From positions 62,001 to 126,000 of the forward strand of contig NZ_JAGQFT020000007.1 in the NCBI RefSeq assembly GCF_018122625.2: a DNA stretch of 64,000 nt, in the 5' to 3' direction. The position numbers and the translations under genes are program-made. The notes under the pieces are model-generated. The model did no database searches. It saw only the letters and a program-made list of their open reading frames with translations, and was not told the origin of the DNA. The DNA comes from Coralloluteibacterium stylophorae (lineage in GTDB: Bacteria > Pseudomonadota > Gammaproteobacteria > Xanthomonadales > Xanthomonadaceae). Below are positions 35,796 to 44,316 of this stretch, piece after piece. Within the stretch, counting starts at the first letter, position 1; the number at the start of each line of letters is the position of its first letter.

Positions 35796-36227
35796 ATGCC
35801 AAGAGCCGACTTCTACCTCATCGCCAAGCCGCGCTTCCGCGACGATCCGCTGCGGCTGGTCTGCGAGCTGGCGCGCCGTGCGCACGACACCGGTTCGCCG
35901 ACGCTGATCCTCGCGCGCGACCGGGCGCAGGCCGAGGCGCTCGACGATGCGCTGTGGGCCTTCGACGCCGAGGCCTACATCCCCCACCAGATCGCCGGCG
36001 AGGAGGATCCCGACGAGGACGAGATCACCCCGGTGGTGATCGCGCCGCCGGAGATCGACGTGCCCGACCGGCCGATGGTGATCAACCTGCGCGACGACGC
36101 CTTCGCCGGCCAGTGCGACCGCGTGCTCGAGGTCGTCCCCGCCGACCCCGCCGCCCGCGAGCCCCTGCGCGAGCGCTGGCGGCAGTACAAGGCGCGCGGG
36201 TTCGAGACGAACAAGCACGACATGTAG
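35796..36227 (+). CDS. holC: DNA polymerase III chi subunit
   Basis: A 143-residue chi subunit that joins the clamp loader to single-strand binding protein. The sequence opens RADFYLIAKPRFRDDPLRLV and shows the family core CELARRAHDTGSPTLILARD, then LDDALWAFDAEAYIPHQIAG and VINLRDDAF. An acidic insertion (EEDPDEDEI) follows. Length is normal. Position between pepA and valS is conserved in E. coli. Confidence 0.94.
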   Translation: MPRADFYLIAKPRFRDDPLRLVCELARRAHDTGSPTLILARDRAQAEALDDALWAFDAEAYIPHQIAGEEDPDEDEITPVVIAPPEIDVPDRPMVINLRDDAFAGQCDRVLEVVPADPAAREPLRERWRQYKARGFETNKHDM

Positions 36228-36231
36228 GTGG

Positions 36232-36398
36232 GGCGGGAAGAGGGGGTGAGAAGCGGGAGTGTCGGGACCCGAAGGGTGCGATGGCCGGAGCGGCTTCTCC
36301 CTCCCCCTTGATCCACCGCTTCCGCGTCGCCTGCTTCCGTCTCGACCTCCCACAGGTCCCTCTTCCCGCCCCTCACTCCCCCATTCCCGCTTCACCTC
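36232..36398. repeat. Intergenic repeat element of the GGGAATCGGGA family
   Basis: It fills the gap between holC and valS. The left end at about 36232-36268 contains gggcgggaagagggggtgag and agcgggagtgtcggga. The right end at about 36357-36393 contains tccctcttcccgcccctcac and cattcccgcttcac, the approximate reverse complement. This is the second copy within one operon-like gene run. Confidence 0.55.
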
Positions 36399-36405
36399 AA
36401 AGCCC

Positions 36406-39174
36406 ATGGACAAGAGCTACGACCCCCAGACCTTCGAGACCCGCCGCTATGCGGAATGGGAGTCGTCCGGTGCGTTCGCGCCGCGTGGCGAGGGGCCGGC
36501 GTTCACCGTGCTGCTGCCGCCGCCGAACGTCACCGGCACGCTGCACATGGGGCATGCGTTCCAGCACACGATCATGGACGCGCTGGTGCGCTACCACCGC
36601 ATGCGCGGGCACGACACGCTGTGGCAGGTCGGCTCCGACCACGCCGGCATCGCCACCGAGATGGTGGTCGGGCGCAACCTCGCGCGCGAGAACCTGACCC
36701 GCGACGGCCTCGGCCGCGACGCCTTCATCGGCAAGGTGTGGGAGTGGAAGCAGCACTCCGGCGACACCATCGAGCGACAGATGCGCCGCCTCGGCGCGTC
36801 GGGGGACTGGTCGCGCAGCGTGTTCACCATGGACCCGATGCCGTCGCAGGCGGTGGTCGAGGCCTTCGTGCGCCTGCACGAGGAGGGCCTGATCTACCGC
36901 GGCCAGCGCCTGGTCAACTGGGACCCGGTGCTGAAGACCGCGATCTCCGACCTCGAGGTGGTGAGCGAGGAGGAGAAGGGCTTCCTGTGGTCGATCCGCT
37001 ACGACGTGATCGATCCCGCGCCCGGCGCGCCCGACCACCTGATCGTCGCCACCACCCGCCCGGAGACCATGCTCGGCGACGTCGCCGTCGCGGTGCACCC
37101 CGAGGACGAGCGCTACGCGGCGCTGGTCGGCAAGCACCTGCGCCTGCCGCTGTCGGACCGCGCGATCCCGGTGATCGTCGACGACTACGTCGAGCGCGAG
37201 TTCGGCACCGGCTGCGTCAAGATCACCCCGGCGCACGACTTCAACGACTACGCCATCGGCCAGCGCCACGGCCTCGAGTCGATCAACGTATTCACTCCGA
37301 CCGCGACGATCAACGACAACGCGCCGGCCCGCTACCGCGGCCTCGACCGCTACGACGCGCGCAAGCGCATCCTTGCCGACCTCGAGGCGGAAGGCCGCCT
37401 GGTCGAGACCAGGCCGCACGTGCTGCAGGTGCCGCGCGGCGACCGCACCGGCCAGGTGATCGAGCCCTACCTGACCGACCAGTGGTTCGTGCGCATGGAC
37501 ACGCTGGGCGCGCGCGGGCTGGAGCTGGTGGAGACCGGCAAGGTGAGGTTCGTCCCGGAGAACTGGATCAACACCTACCGGCACTGGATGGGCAACATCC
37601 AGGACTGGTGCATCAGCCGCCAGCTCTGGTGGGGCCACCGCATCCCGGCGTGGTACGACGAGGCTGGCCGCGTCTACGTCGGCCGCGACGAGGCCGAGGT
37701 GCGCGCCCGCCACGGCATCGCCGAGGGCATCGCCCTGCGCCAGGACGCCGACGTGCTGGAGACCTGGTTCTCCTCGGCGCTGTGGCCGTTCTCCACCCTC
37801 GGCTGGCCGGACCCGGCGGCGATGGCCGAGCGCGGCTTCGAGCGCTACCTGCCCTCCTCGGTGCTGGTGACCGGCTTCGACATCATCTTCTTCTGGGTCG
37901 CCCGGATGATCATGATGACCGACCACTTCACCGGCCAGGTGCCGTTCGAGAAGGTCTACATCACCGGCCTGGTGCGCGACCGCGACGGCCAGAAGATGTC
38001 CAAGTCCAAGGGCAACGTGCTCGATCCGATCGACCTGATCGACGGCATCAGCGCCGACGCCCTGGTGGCCAAGCGCACCGACGGCCTGATGCAGCCGCAG
38101 ATGGCGGCGAAGATCGAGAAGGCCACGCGCAAGGAGTTCCCCGACGGCATTCCCGCCTTCGGCGCCGATGCGCTGCGCCTGACCTTCGCCTCGCTGGCCA
38201 GCCACGGCCGCGACATCAAGTTCGACCTCGGCCGCGCGGAAGGCTTCAAGAACTTCTGCAACAAGCTGTGGAACGCGGCGCGCTTCGTGTTGATGCACAG
38301 CGAGGGCAGGGCCTTCGCCGGCGCGCCGACGCCCGCCACCGACGCCGAGCGCTGGATCCTCGCGCGCCTGGCCAAGGCCGCCGACGCGGCCGCCGGACAC
38401 GTCGCCGACTACCGCTTCGACCTGCTCACCCAGACCGTCTACGACTTCACCTGGAACGAGTTCTGCGACTGGTTCGTGGAGCTGGCCAAGCCCGCGCTGC
38501 AGGGCGTCGACGCCGCGGCCGCCGACAGCACGCGGCACACGCTGCTGCACGTGCTCGAGGCCACCCTGCGCCTGCTGCATCCGCTGATCCCGTTCGTCAC
38601 CGAGGAGATCTGGCAGCAGGTCGCGCCCAGGCTCGCGCTGGACGCGCGAAGCGTCAGCCTGCGCCCCTACCCGCAGGCCGCCGACTTCGCCCGGGACGCC
38701 GCCGTCGAGGCCGACATCGAATGGCTGAAGGCCGCGGTGACCGGCCTGCGCAAGGTCCGCAGCGACCTCGGCGTCGCGCCGACCAGGCCGCTGCCGCTGC
38801 TGCTGTCCGGCGGCGACGCCGGCGACCGCGCACGCACGGCCAAGTTCGCCGCGCAGCTCGCCTTCCTCGCCCGCACCGAGTCGCAGACCTGGCTGGAGGG
38901 CGCCGAGGCGCCGGCCTCGGCCGCGGCCCTGGTCGGCGAACTCAGGCTGCTGATCCCGCTCGCGGGCCTCATCGACCTCGACGCCGAACGCGTGCGCCTG
39001 GGCAAGGAGATCAAGCGGGTCGAGGGCGAGATCGCCAAGTGCAACGCCAAGCTCGGCAGCGAGACCTTCGTCGGCAAGGCGCCGGCGGCGGTGGTCGAGC
39101 AGGAACGCGCGCGCCTGGCCGACTGGAGCACCCAGCTCGACGGCCTGCGCGGACAGCTGCAGCGGCTGGGCTGA
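36406..39174 (+). CDS. valS: Valyl-tRNA synthetase
   Basis: A 922-residue class I aminoacyl-tRNA synthetase charging tRNA-Val. The HIGH motif appears as [16 protein letters not shown] (about 42-57), the editing (CP1) domain spans about 190-390 with [17 protein letters not shown], and the KMSKS motif reads [14 protein letters not shown]. The anticodon-binding domain and a C-terminal coiled coil (last about 65 residues, [20 protein letters not shown]) follow. All features are intact. It is last in pepA-holC-valS. Confidence 0.98.
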   Translation: MDKSYDPQTFETRRYAEWESSGAFAPRGEGPAFTVLLPPPNVTGTLHMGHAFQHTIMDALVRYHRMRGHDTLWQVGSDHAGIATEMVVGRNLARENLTRDGLGRDAFIGKVWEWKQHSGDTIERQMRRLGASGDWSRSVFTMDPMPSQAVVEAFVRLHEEGLIYRGQRLVNWDPVLKTAISDLEVVSEEEKGFLWSIRYDVIDPAPGAPDHLIVATTRPETMLGDVAVAVHPEDERYAALVGKHLRLPLSDRAIPVIVDDYVEREFGTGCVKITPAHDFNDYAIGQRHGLESINVFTPTATINDNAPARYRGLDRYDARKRILADLEAEGRLVETRPHVLQVPRGDRTGQVIEPYLTDQWFVRMDTLGARGLELVETGKVRFVPENWINTYRHWMGNIQDWCISRQLWWGHRIPAWYDEAGRVYVGRDEAEVRARHGIAEGIALRQDADVLETWFSSALWPFSTLGWPDPAAMAERGFERYLPSSVLVTGFDIIFFWVARMIMMTDHFTGQVPFEKVYITGLVRDRDGQKMSKSKGNVLDPIDLIDGISADALVAKRTDGLMQPQMAAKIEKATRKEFPDGIPAFGADALRLTFASLASHGRDIKFDLGRAEGFKNFCNKLWNAARFVLMHSEGRAFAGAPTPATDAERWILARLAKAADAAAGHVADYRFDLLTQTVYDFTWNEFCDWFVELAKPALQGVDAAAADSTRHTLLHVLEATLRLLHPLIPFVTEEIWQQVAPRLALDARSVSLRPYPQAADFARDAAVEADIEWLKAAVTGLRKVRSDLGVAPTRPLPLLLSGGDAGDRARTAKFAAQLAFLARTESQTWLEGAEAPASAAALVGELRLLIPLAGLIDLDAERVRLGKEIKRVEGEIAKCNAKLGSETFVGKAPAAVVEQERARLADWSTQLDGLRGQLQRLG

Positions 39175-39200
39175 GCGGCCGGAGCGGACGGGTCCGCGAA

Positions 39201-39253
39201 CGGGGAACGGGGAACGGGGAACGGGGAACGGGGAACGGGGAACGGGGAACGGG
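39201..39253. repeat. Heptamer tandem repeat (CGGGGAA, seven copies)
   Basis: Seven perfect copies of CGGGGAA run from 39201 to 39249, followed by a partial unit CGGG. It lies 26 bases after the valS stop and is related in sequence to the GGGAATCGGGA intergenic family. Such perfect short arrays are prone to slippage and may vary between strains. Confidence 0.9.
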
Positions 39254-39272
39254 ATGGTGACGCCTTTTCCCG

Positions 39273-39402
39273 GTAGGAGCGGCTTCAGCCGCGACCGGCG
39301 CCGACCCGGGCCTGGCCTCGTCGGGGCTGAGCCCCTCCCGCGGGGCGCGGTCACGGCCGAGCCTCCCTCGCCGCCCGCGGTCGCGGCTGAAGCCGCTCCT
39401 AC
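39273..39402. repeat. Inverted pair of GTAG REP-like units
   Basis: A unit starting GTAGGAGCGGCTTCAGCC at 39273-39295 faces an inverted copy at 39380-39402. Between them, near 39329-39350, is a diverged unit gtcggggctgagcccctccc. Each unit is itself palindromic. The arrangement resembles the paired REP elements (BIMEs) of Pseudomonas and the GTAG-headed elements of Stenotrophomonas. It sits between the convergent valS and rimI genes. Confidence 0.8.
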
Positions 39403-39418
39403 GCGTCGCTGCCCGGGC

Positions 39419-39901
39419 TCAGGCTTCCGGCGGCAGCAGTTCGAAGGCCAGCACCAGCGCGTCCTCGCGGCCGCCCGGCGCCGGGTAGTAGCCGCGGCGG
39501 CGGCCGATCTCGTTGAAGCCGGTGTCGTGGTACAGCGCGATCGCGTGCGGGTTCGAGGGCCGCACCTCGAGGAAGATCCGCTCCGCGCGCAGGCCGCGGG
39601 CGACGTCGATCATCCGCATCAGCAGCCGCCGGCCGAGCCCGCGCGACTGCACCTCCGGTGCCACGCACAGGTTCAGCAGGTGCGCCTCGCCGGCGGCGAC
39701 GCTCAGCACCGAATAGCCGATCACGTGGCGGTCGCGCTCCAGCACCCAGCAGGCGTAGCCGCTGCGCAGGCAGTCGCGGAAGATCCCCAGCGTCCACGGG
39801 AACGGGTAGGCGCGCTGCTCGATCGCGTTGACCGTCGCCAGGTCGCCCTCTCGCATCGGGCGCAGCGCGACCGCGTCGGCATCCGATGCGAGCGCGCTCA
39901 T
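39419..39901 (-). CDS. rimI: Ribosomal protein S18-alanine N-acetyltransferase
   Basis: A 160-residue GNAT acetyltransferase that acetylates the N-terminal Ala of S18. The GNAT core is clear: AIEQRAYPFPWTLGIFRDCL, YACWVLERDRHVIGYSVLSV, the acetyl-CoA loop in APEVQSRGLGRRLLMRMI and LEVRPSNPHAIALYHDTGF. The start at 39901 overlaps the stop of the upstream small gene as ATGA; in E. coli rimI follows holD. Confidence 0.93.
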   Translation of the reverse strand: MSALASDADAVALRPMREGDLATVNAIEQRAYPFPWTLGIFRDCLRSGYACWVLERDRHVIGYSVLSVAAGEAHLLNLCVAPEVQSRGLGRRLLMRMIDVARGLRAERIFLEVRPSNPHAIALYHDTGFNEIGRRRGYYPAPGGREDALVLAFELLPPEA

Positions 39902-40251
39902 GGCCGCGCGCGGCTCCCGCGCAGGCGCCGCAGTGCCGGCCACAGCGCGCGCTTGCCGGCCGCGGTGCGCAGCACCGCCGCAGGCGGCAGCAGGATCGGG
40001 AACTCCTCGCGCAGCGAGCCGGCTGCCGGCGCCGTGCCGATCGCCCGCCACAGCGCGTCGGCCAGGCGCGGCGGCAGCGGGTCGCCCTGCGGCGGCGCCA
40101 CGGCGGGACGCGCAGGCTCCGGCGCGGGCCCCGGCGCGGGCTCCGCGGCGGGCCGCGCCGCGGGCGCCTCCGGCTCGGACCCCGCCAGCTCGAACAGGGT
40201 GTAGCCCATCGCCTCCAGCGCACCGCGCTGGCTGTCGCTCCACGCGCTCAC
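39898..40251 (-). CDS. Small protein upstream of rimI, possible DNA polymerase III psi subunit
   Basis: A 117-residue protein from a GTG at 40251 that shares a GTGA overlap with the pssA stop. It begins SAWSDSQRGALEAMGYTLFE, has a Pro/Ala/Glu-rich middle (about 30-55) and ends in a basic tail. The position directly before rimI is that of holD in E. coli. The opening segment resembles the short region by which psi contacts the clamp loader only in a general way, and psi is poorly conserved outside enterobacteria. The reading frame is credible from its overlaps with both neighbours; the HolD assignment is an inference from synteny. It could be an unrelated hypothetical protein. Confidence 0.6.
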   Translation of the reverse strand: MSAWSDSQRGALEAMGYTLFELAGSEPEAPAARPAAEPAPGPAPEPARPAVAPPQGDPLPPRLADALWRAIGTAPAAGSLREEFPILLPPAAVLRTAAGKRALWPALRRLRGSRARP

Positions 40252-41048
40252 GGCATCTGCTCCGGCGGTGTGCCGTCGCTGCCGATCGGCGTGCCGCGGC
40301 GCCGCCGCCACAGCGCGTGGATCGGGCCCGAGAGCGCGTAGGTGACAGCGATCGCCAGCAGCACGCGCGGCAGGTCGATCACCAGGATCACGATCACCAG
40401 CAGCACCACCAGCAGCACCACGAACGGCACCCGGTCGCCGCGCGGCGCGGCCTTGAAGCTCACGTAGCGCAGCCGGCTCACCATCAGCAGCCCCGCGACC
40501 GCGGTCACCGCGAGCGCCAGCCAGCGCAGTTCCGGCCCGCTGGTGCCGAGCTTGCCGTCGGAGAAGGCCCACACGAAGGACATCATCAGCCCCGCCGCGG
40601 CCGGGCTTGCGAGGCCGACGAACCAGCGCTTGTCGACCGCGGCCACCTGGGTGTTGAAGCGCGCCAGCCGCAGCGCCGCGCAGGCGGCGTACAGGAACGC
40701 CGCCGCCCAGCCGAGGCGTCCGGCCAGCGGCCCCAGCTCCGCCAGCGACGACAGCGACCAGTGGTACATCACCAGGGCCGGCGCCATGCCGAAGCTGACC
40801 AGGTCCGCCAGCGAGTCGTACTGCACGCCGAACTCGCTGCTGGTGCCGGTCAGCCGCGCGACGCGGCCGTCGATGCCGTCCATCAGCCCGGCGATGAAGA
40901 CCGCGATGCTGGCGTGGACGAAATCGCCATTGGCCGCCGAGATGATCGCGTAGAACCCGGCGAACAGGCCGCCGGTGGTGAACAGGTTCGGCAGCAGGTA
41001 GACGCTGCGGCGCCGGCTGGGGGTGGTTTCGGATGCGGGCTCGGTCAT
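40248..41048 (-). CDS. pssA: CDP-diacylglycerol-serine O-phosphatidyltransferase
   Basis: A 266-residue integral membrane enzyme that makes phosphatidylserine, the precursor of phosphatidylethanolamine. The CDP-alcohol phosphotransferase signature is visible as DGIDGRVARLTG followed by EFGVQYDSLADLVSFG (D-G-x2-A-R-x8-G-x3-D-x3-D). About eight hydrophobic segments run to the C-terminus, with YLLPNLFTTGGLFAGFYAI as the first. This is the CDP-alcohol transferase type (type II), unlike the phospholipase D-like enzyme of E. coli. The ATG at 41048 is preferred over an upstream in-frame extension. Confidence 0.93.
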   Translation of the reverse strand: MTEPASETTPSRRRSVYLLPNLFTTGGLFAGFYAIISAANGDFVHASIAVFIAGLMDGIDGRVARLTGTSSEFGVQYDSLADLVSFGMAPALVMYHWSLSSLAELGPLAGRLGWAAAFLYAACAALRLARFNTQVAAVDKRWFVGLASPAAAGLMMSFVWAFSDGKLGTSGPELRWLALAVTAVAGLLMVSRLRYVSFKAAPRGDRVPFVVLLVVLLVIVILVIDLPRVLLAIAVTYALSGPIHALWRRRRGTPIGSDGTPPEQMP

Positions 41049-41231
41049 GGCTTTCCGGTCATGGCTCGTGGCCGGGCGCCGGCCGCGGACGAGGCGGCGG
41101 CGCGGGCGTGCAGTGTACGTCGCCGCGGGCGCGGCTTCCGCCGTCGCCGTCGGCGGCGTGCACGCATCGCACATCCCGCGGCATTCGCTTGCGCGGCGTC
41201 GGGCCGGGTGCTACGAAGTGCCACCCCCCAC

Positions 41232-41657
41232 ATGCGGAACCCTCCCGTGCGCGTCAACCGCTCCGTCGCCCTCCTCCTCGCCTGCGCCCTGCCCGCCGTG
41301 GCCATCGCGCAGGATCGCGTCTACACCTGGGTCGACGACAGCGGCGTCCGCCACTATTCCGAGGCGCCGCCGAGCTCCGGCAAGTACGAGGAGCGCACCT
41401 TCACCCAGAGCGGCGCGTCGAGCTCGGTGGCCGCGGCCACGCCCACCGCCGGCGCGGCCGCGACCGCGACCGCCGCATCCGGCGGCAACGAGAACTGCAC
41501 CAAGGCGCAGGCCAACGTCGAGCTGCTGAGCCGCGGCGTCTCCGTGGTCATGGACCGGGACGGCGACGGCCAGCCGGACGAGCCGCTGAGCGACCTCGAG
41601 AAGGCCAACCAGCTCGAACTGGCCAACGCCCAGGTCAAGGCCTACTGCGGCGGCTGA
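41232..41657 (+). CDS. Exported DUF4124-domain protein
   Basis: A 141-residue protein with a Sec signal peptide (VNRSVALLLACALPAVAIAQ, cut after about residue 26) and a short DUF4124 domain: DRVYTWVDDSGVRHYSEAPP. A low-complexity Ala/Thr stretch (about 68-85) precedes a C-terminal region with two Cys (NENCTKAQANVELL and the terminal AYCGG) that could form a disulfide. The segment DRDGDGQPDEPL resembles a calcium-binding loop. Function is unknown. A second DUF4124 gene follows 16 bases later. Confidence 0.85.
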   Translation: MRNPPVRVNRSVALLLACALPAVAIAQDRVYTWVDDSGVRHYSEAPPSSGKYEERTFTQSGASSSVAAATPTAGAAATATAASGGNENCTKAQANVELLSRGVSVVMDRDGDGQPDEPLSDLEKANQLELANAQVKAYCGG

Positions 41658-41673
41658 GGCCGGATCCACGGCC

Positions 41674-41943
41674 GTGCGCGCGCTCTGGGCCATCGTCGGC
41701 GGCGTCGCCCTCGGCGCGGGCCTCGCCTGGTGGCTGGCACGCGAGGCGCCGGACGCGCAGCGACCGCGCACGGACGCACCGCCGCAGGCCGAGGTCATCT
41801 ACCGCTGGGTCGACGCCGAGGGCGTCACCCAGGTCGGTCGCGACCCGCCTCCGGGCAGCGGCGCCGAGCGCATCGACATCCCGGACCAGCGCAATATCGT
41901 GCCCGCCACGCCGGGCGCCGACGCGCCCGATAATCCCGGCTGA
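41674..41943 (+). CDS. Small membrane-anchored DUF4124-like protein
   Basis: An 89-residue protein from a GTG at 41674. One hydrophobic segment (LWAIVGGVALGAGLAWWLA, about 4-22) anchors it, and a short DUF4124-type motif EVIYRWVDAEGVTQVGRDPP follows. It is probably co-transcribed with the preceding DUF4124 gene, and the two share the core YxWVDxxGVxxxxxxPP. Function unknown. The start rests on a lack of alternatives and the position of the hydrophobic segment. Confidence 0.7.
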   Translation: MRALWAIVGGVALGAGLAWWLAREAPDAQRPRTDAPPQAEVIYRWVDAEGVTQVGRDPPPGSGAERIDIPDQRNIVPATPGADAPDNPG

Positions 41944-41973
41944 TCCGCATCGCGGCGCCGCCCCGGGCGCGGC

Positions 41974-41979
41974 TACAAT
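41974..41979 (+). promoter_or_regulatory. proS: Candidate -10 box of proS
   Basis: TACAAT at 41974-41979 is a near-consensus sigma-70 -10 hexamer 31 bases before the proS ATG. No good -35 hexamer lies at the expected distance. Confidence 0.4.
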
Positions 41980-42009
41980 CGACCGCTTCCCCGCCGAACC
42001 GGTCCCACG

Positions 42010-43719
42010 ATGCGCCTGTCGCAGTTCCACCTCAGCACCTCGAAGGAAACCCCCGCCGACGCCGAAGTCGTCAGCCACCAGCTGATGCTGCGCGCCGGGA
42101 TGATCCGCAAGCTCGCCGCCGGCATCTATACCTGGACGCCGCTGGGCCTGCGCGTGCTGCGCAAGGTGGAGACGGCGGTGCGCGAGGAAATGCAGGCCGC
42201 CGGCGCGATCGAGATGCTGATGCCCTCGGTGCAGCCGAAGGAGCTGTGGGAGGAAACCGGGCGCTGGGAGAAGTTCGGCGGCCAGCTGCTGAAGATCAAG
42301 GACCGCAAGGACGCCTGGTACGCCTACGGCCCCACCCACGAGGAGGTGGTCACCGATTTCGCGCGCAACGAGCTGTCGAGCTACCGGCAGCTGCCGCTGA
42401 CCGTATTCCAGATCCAGACCAAGTTCCGCGACGAGATCCGCCCGCGCTTCGGGGTGATGCGCGCGCGCGAGTTCCTGATGAAGGACGCCTATTCCTTCCA
42501 TCTCGACGCGCAGGACCTCGACCGCCAGTACCACGAGATCTACCGCGCCTACGAGCGCATATTCACCCGCCTCGGCCTGCGTTTCCGCGCCGTGTTCGCC
42601 GATACCGGCGCCATCGGCGGCTCGGCCAGCCACGAATTCCACGTGCTGGCCGACTCCGGCGAGGACGCCATCGCCTGGTCGGACGGCTCCGCCTATGCCG
42701 CCAACGTGGAACTCGCCGAGGCGCTGGCGCCCGCCGCACCGCGCCCGGCGCCCGCCGAGGCGATGCGTGAGGTCGAGACGCCGACGCAGAAAACCTGCGA
42801 GGACGTCGCCGCGCTGCTGGATATTCCGCTCGCGCGTACGGTCAGGACCCTCGCCCTGGTCGGCGCCGACGGCTTCGTGGTCGCGCTGGCGCGCGGCGAC
42901 CATGCCGTCAACACGATCAAGCTGGCCAAGGTCGCGGGCCTGGCCGAATACCGGATGGCGACCGAGGCGGAAATCGCCGCCCACCTCGGCAGCGAGCCCG
43001 GTTTCCTCGGACCGGTCGGCCCGAAGGCGGCGGTGCGGGTGGTCGCGGACCGAGCGGTCGCGGCGATGGCGGACTTCGTGGTCGGCGCCAACCGACCCGG
43101 CTACCACCTGACCGGCGTGAACTGGGGCCGGGACCTGCCGGAACCCGACGTGGTCGCCGACCTGCGCAACGCGGAAGCCGGCGATCCCTCCCCGGACGGC
43201 CGGGGCACGCTCGCCATCGCCCGCGGCATCGAGGTCGGCCACGTGTTCCAGCTCGGTCCGAAGTATGCCGAGGCCATGGGCGCGACCGTGCTCGACGAGC
43301 AGGGCAAGGCCCGCGTCATGCACATGGGCTGCTACGGCATCGGCGTGTCGCGCATCGTCGCCGCGGCGATCGAACAGAATTCCGACGCCGCCGGCATCGT
43401 CTGGCCGGAGCCGATGGCGCCGTGGCGGGTTGCGGTTTGCGTGATCAATCCGAAGAACGACCCGGCCGTGGCCGAGGCCGCCGCGGCGCTGCATGCGGAA
43501 CTCAGCGCCGCCGGCGTGGACAGCGTCCTCGACGACCGCGGCCTGCGCCCCGGCCAGATGTTCGCCGATATCGAACTGATCGGCATCCCGCACCGGGTGG
43601 TGGTTTCCGCCCGTGGCCTCGAGGCCGGCACCTTCGAATATCGAAGCCGCACCGCCGCCGAGAGCGAGGCGCTGGACCGGGACGCCCTGCTGGCGCGGCT
43701 GGGCATCGGCGCGGCCTGA
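42010..43719 (+). CDS. proS: Prolyl-tRNA synthetase
   Basis: A 569-residue class IIa synthetase of the bacterial type. Motif 1 region is [18 protein letters not shown], motif 2 is [20 protein letters not shown] with the conserved Arg, and motif 3 is [18 protein letters not shown]. The insertion domain (about 240-400, [20 protein letters not shown]) that hydrolyses mischarged Ala-tRNA-Pro is present, as in the E. coli type. The anticodon-binding domain closes the protein. Confidence 0.98.
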   Translation: MRLSQFHLSTSKETPADAEVVSHQLMLRAGMIRKLAAGIYTWTPLGLRVLRKVETAVREEMQAAGAIEMLMPSVQPKELWEETGRWEKFGGQLLKIKDRKDAWYAYGPTHEEVVTDFARNELSSYRQLPLTVFQIQTKFRDEIRPRFGVMRAREFLMKDAYSFHLDAQDLDRQYHEIYRAYERIFTRLGLRFRAVFADTGAIGGSASHEFHVLADSGEDAIAWSDGSAYAANVELAEALAPAAPRPAPAEAMREVETPTQKTCEDVAALLDIPLARTVRTLALVGADGFVVALARGDHAVNTIKLAKVAGLAEYRMATEAEIAAHLGSEPGFLGPVGPKAAVRVVADRAVAAMADFVVGANRPGYHLTGVNWGRDLPEPDVVADLRNAEAGDPSPDGRGTLAIARGIEVGHVFQLGPKYAEAMGATVLDEQGKARVMHMGCYGIGVSRIVAAAIEQNSDAAGIVWPEPMAPWRVAVCVINPKNDPAVAEAAAALHAELSAAGVDSVLDDRGLRPGQMFADIELIGIPHRVVVSARGLEAGTFEYRSRTAAESEALDRDALLARLGIGAA

Positions 43720-43850
43720 AACCGCCGGAATCTACCGCGCCGCCCCGCCGGATTATCGCCGGCGATGGCACGGGGCTTTTCCTCGCGCGCCGAATCGTTA
43801 GACTACGCGGCGGCGCAAGCCCCTCGTCCCCAGTTTCCAAGAGAATAACG

Positions 43851-44222
43851 ATGGCGATCGATATCCAGACGCTCAGCACCAAGGAACTCAGCGACCTCAT
43901 CAGCCAGGCCAACAGGCGCAAGAAGATCCTGGCCAAGCGCAAGCCGATCGCGACGGTGCGCCGCCAGGTCGAGAAGGTCGCCCGCGACGGCGGCTATACC
44001 CTCGCCGAGCTGTTCGGCAGCAGCGCCGAGGCCGCGCCGCGCAAGCGCGCCACCGGCAAGAAGACGGCGGCGACCAAGAAGAGCGGCGGCAAGGTCCCGC
44101 CGAAGTACCGCAACCCGGCCAACGCCGAGGAGACCTGGACCGGCCGCGGCAAGCAGCCGCGCTGGCTGGCCGCGGAAGTGGCCAACGGCAGGAAGGTCGA
44201 GGATTTCCTGATCCAGTCCTGA
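43851..44222 (+). CDS. H-NS-like nucleoid-associated protein
   Basis: A 123-residue DNA-binding protein of the H-NS histone family. The N-terminal coiled coil (about 5-50) includes TKELSDLISQANRRKKIL. A basic Lys/Arg/Ala linker spans about 62-82, and the C-terminal DNA-binding domain has the family core YRNPANAEETWTGRGKQPRW. Such proteins silence AT-rich genes and, in Xanthomonas (XrvA-type), influence virulence genes. It is monocistronic, with a possible -10 (TAGACT, 43799-43804) and a strong terminator. Confidence 0.92.
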   Translation: MAIDIQTLSTKELSDLISQANRRKKILAKRKPIATVRRQVEKVARDGGYTLAELFGSSAEAAPRKRATGKKTAATKKSGGKVPPKYRNPANAEETWTGRGKQPRWLAAEVANGRKVEDFLIQS

Positions 44223-44260
44223 CGCCAGGCTTCCGGGCGAGGGAGCGCCGTGCCACCAGA

Positions 44261-44287
44261 AACGCCGGCCCCGGGGCCGGCGTTTTT
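44261..44287 (+). terminator. Rho-independent terminator of the H-NS-like gene
   Basis: A perfect stem aacgccggcc/ggccggcgtt with a 4-base loop, followed by a run of T (TTTTT spanning the stem end), lies 39 bases after the stop at 44222. It is the cleanest intrinsic terminator in the window and could also serve the convergent exporter gene that ends at 44317. Confidence 0.88.
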
Positions 44288-44316
44288 CCTTGCCCGCACC
44301 GGGGCGGGGCAACCCG

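Noticed and set aside
39201-39253. Short repeats as a CRISPR array
   Set aside because: The unit is 7 bases without spacers, and no cas genes exist in the window.
36397-39354. Minus-strand open frame of about 985 codons opposite valS
   Set aside because: Antisense to an intact valS; no conserved features.
41635-43593. Minus-strand open frame of about 650 codons opposite proS
   Set aside because: Antisense to an intact proS with all class II motifs; no independent support.
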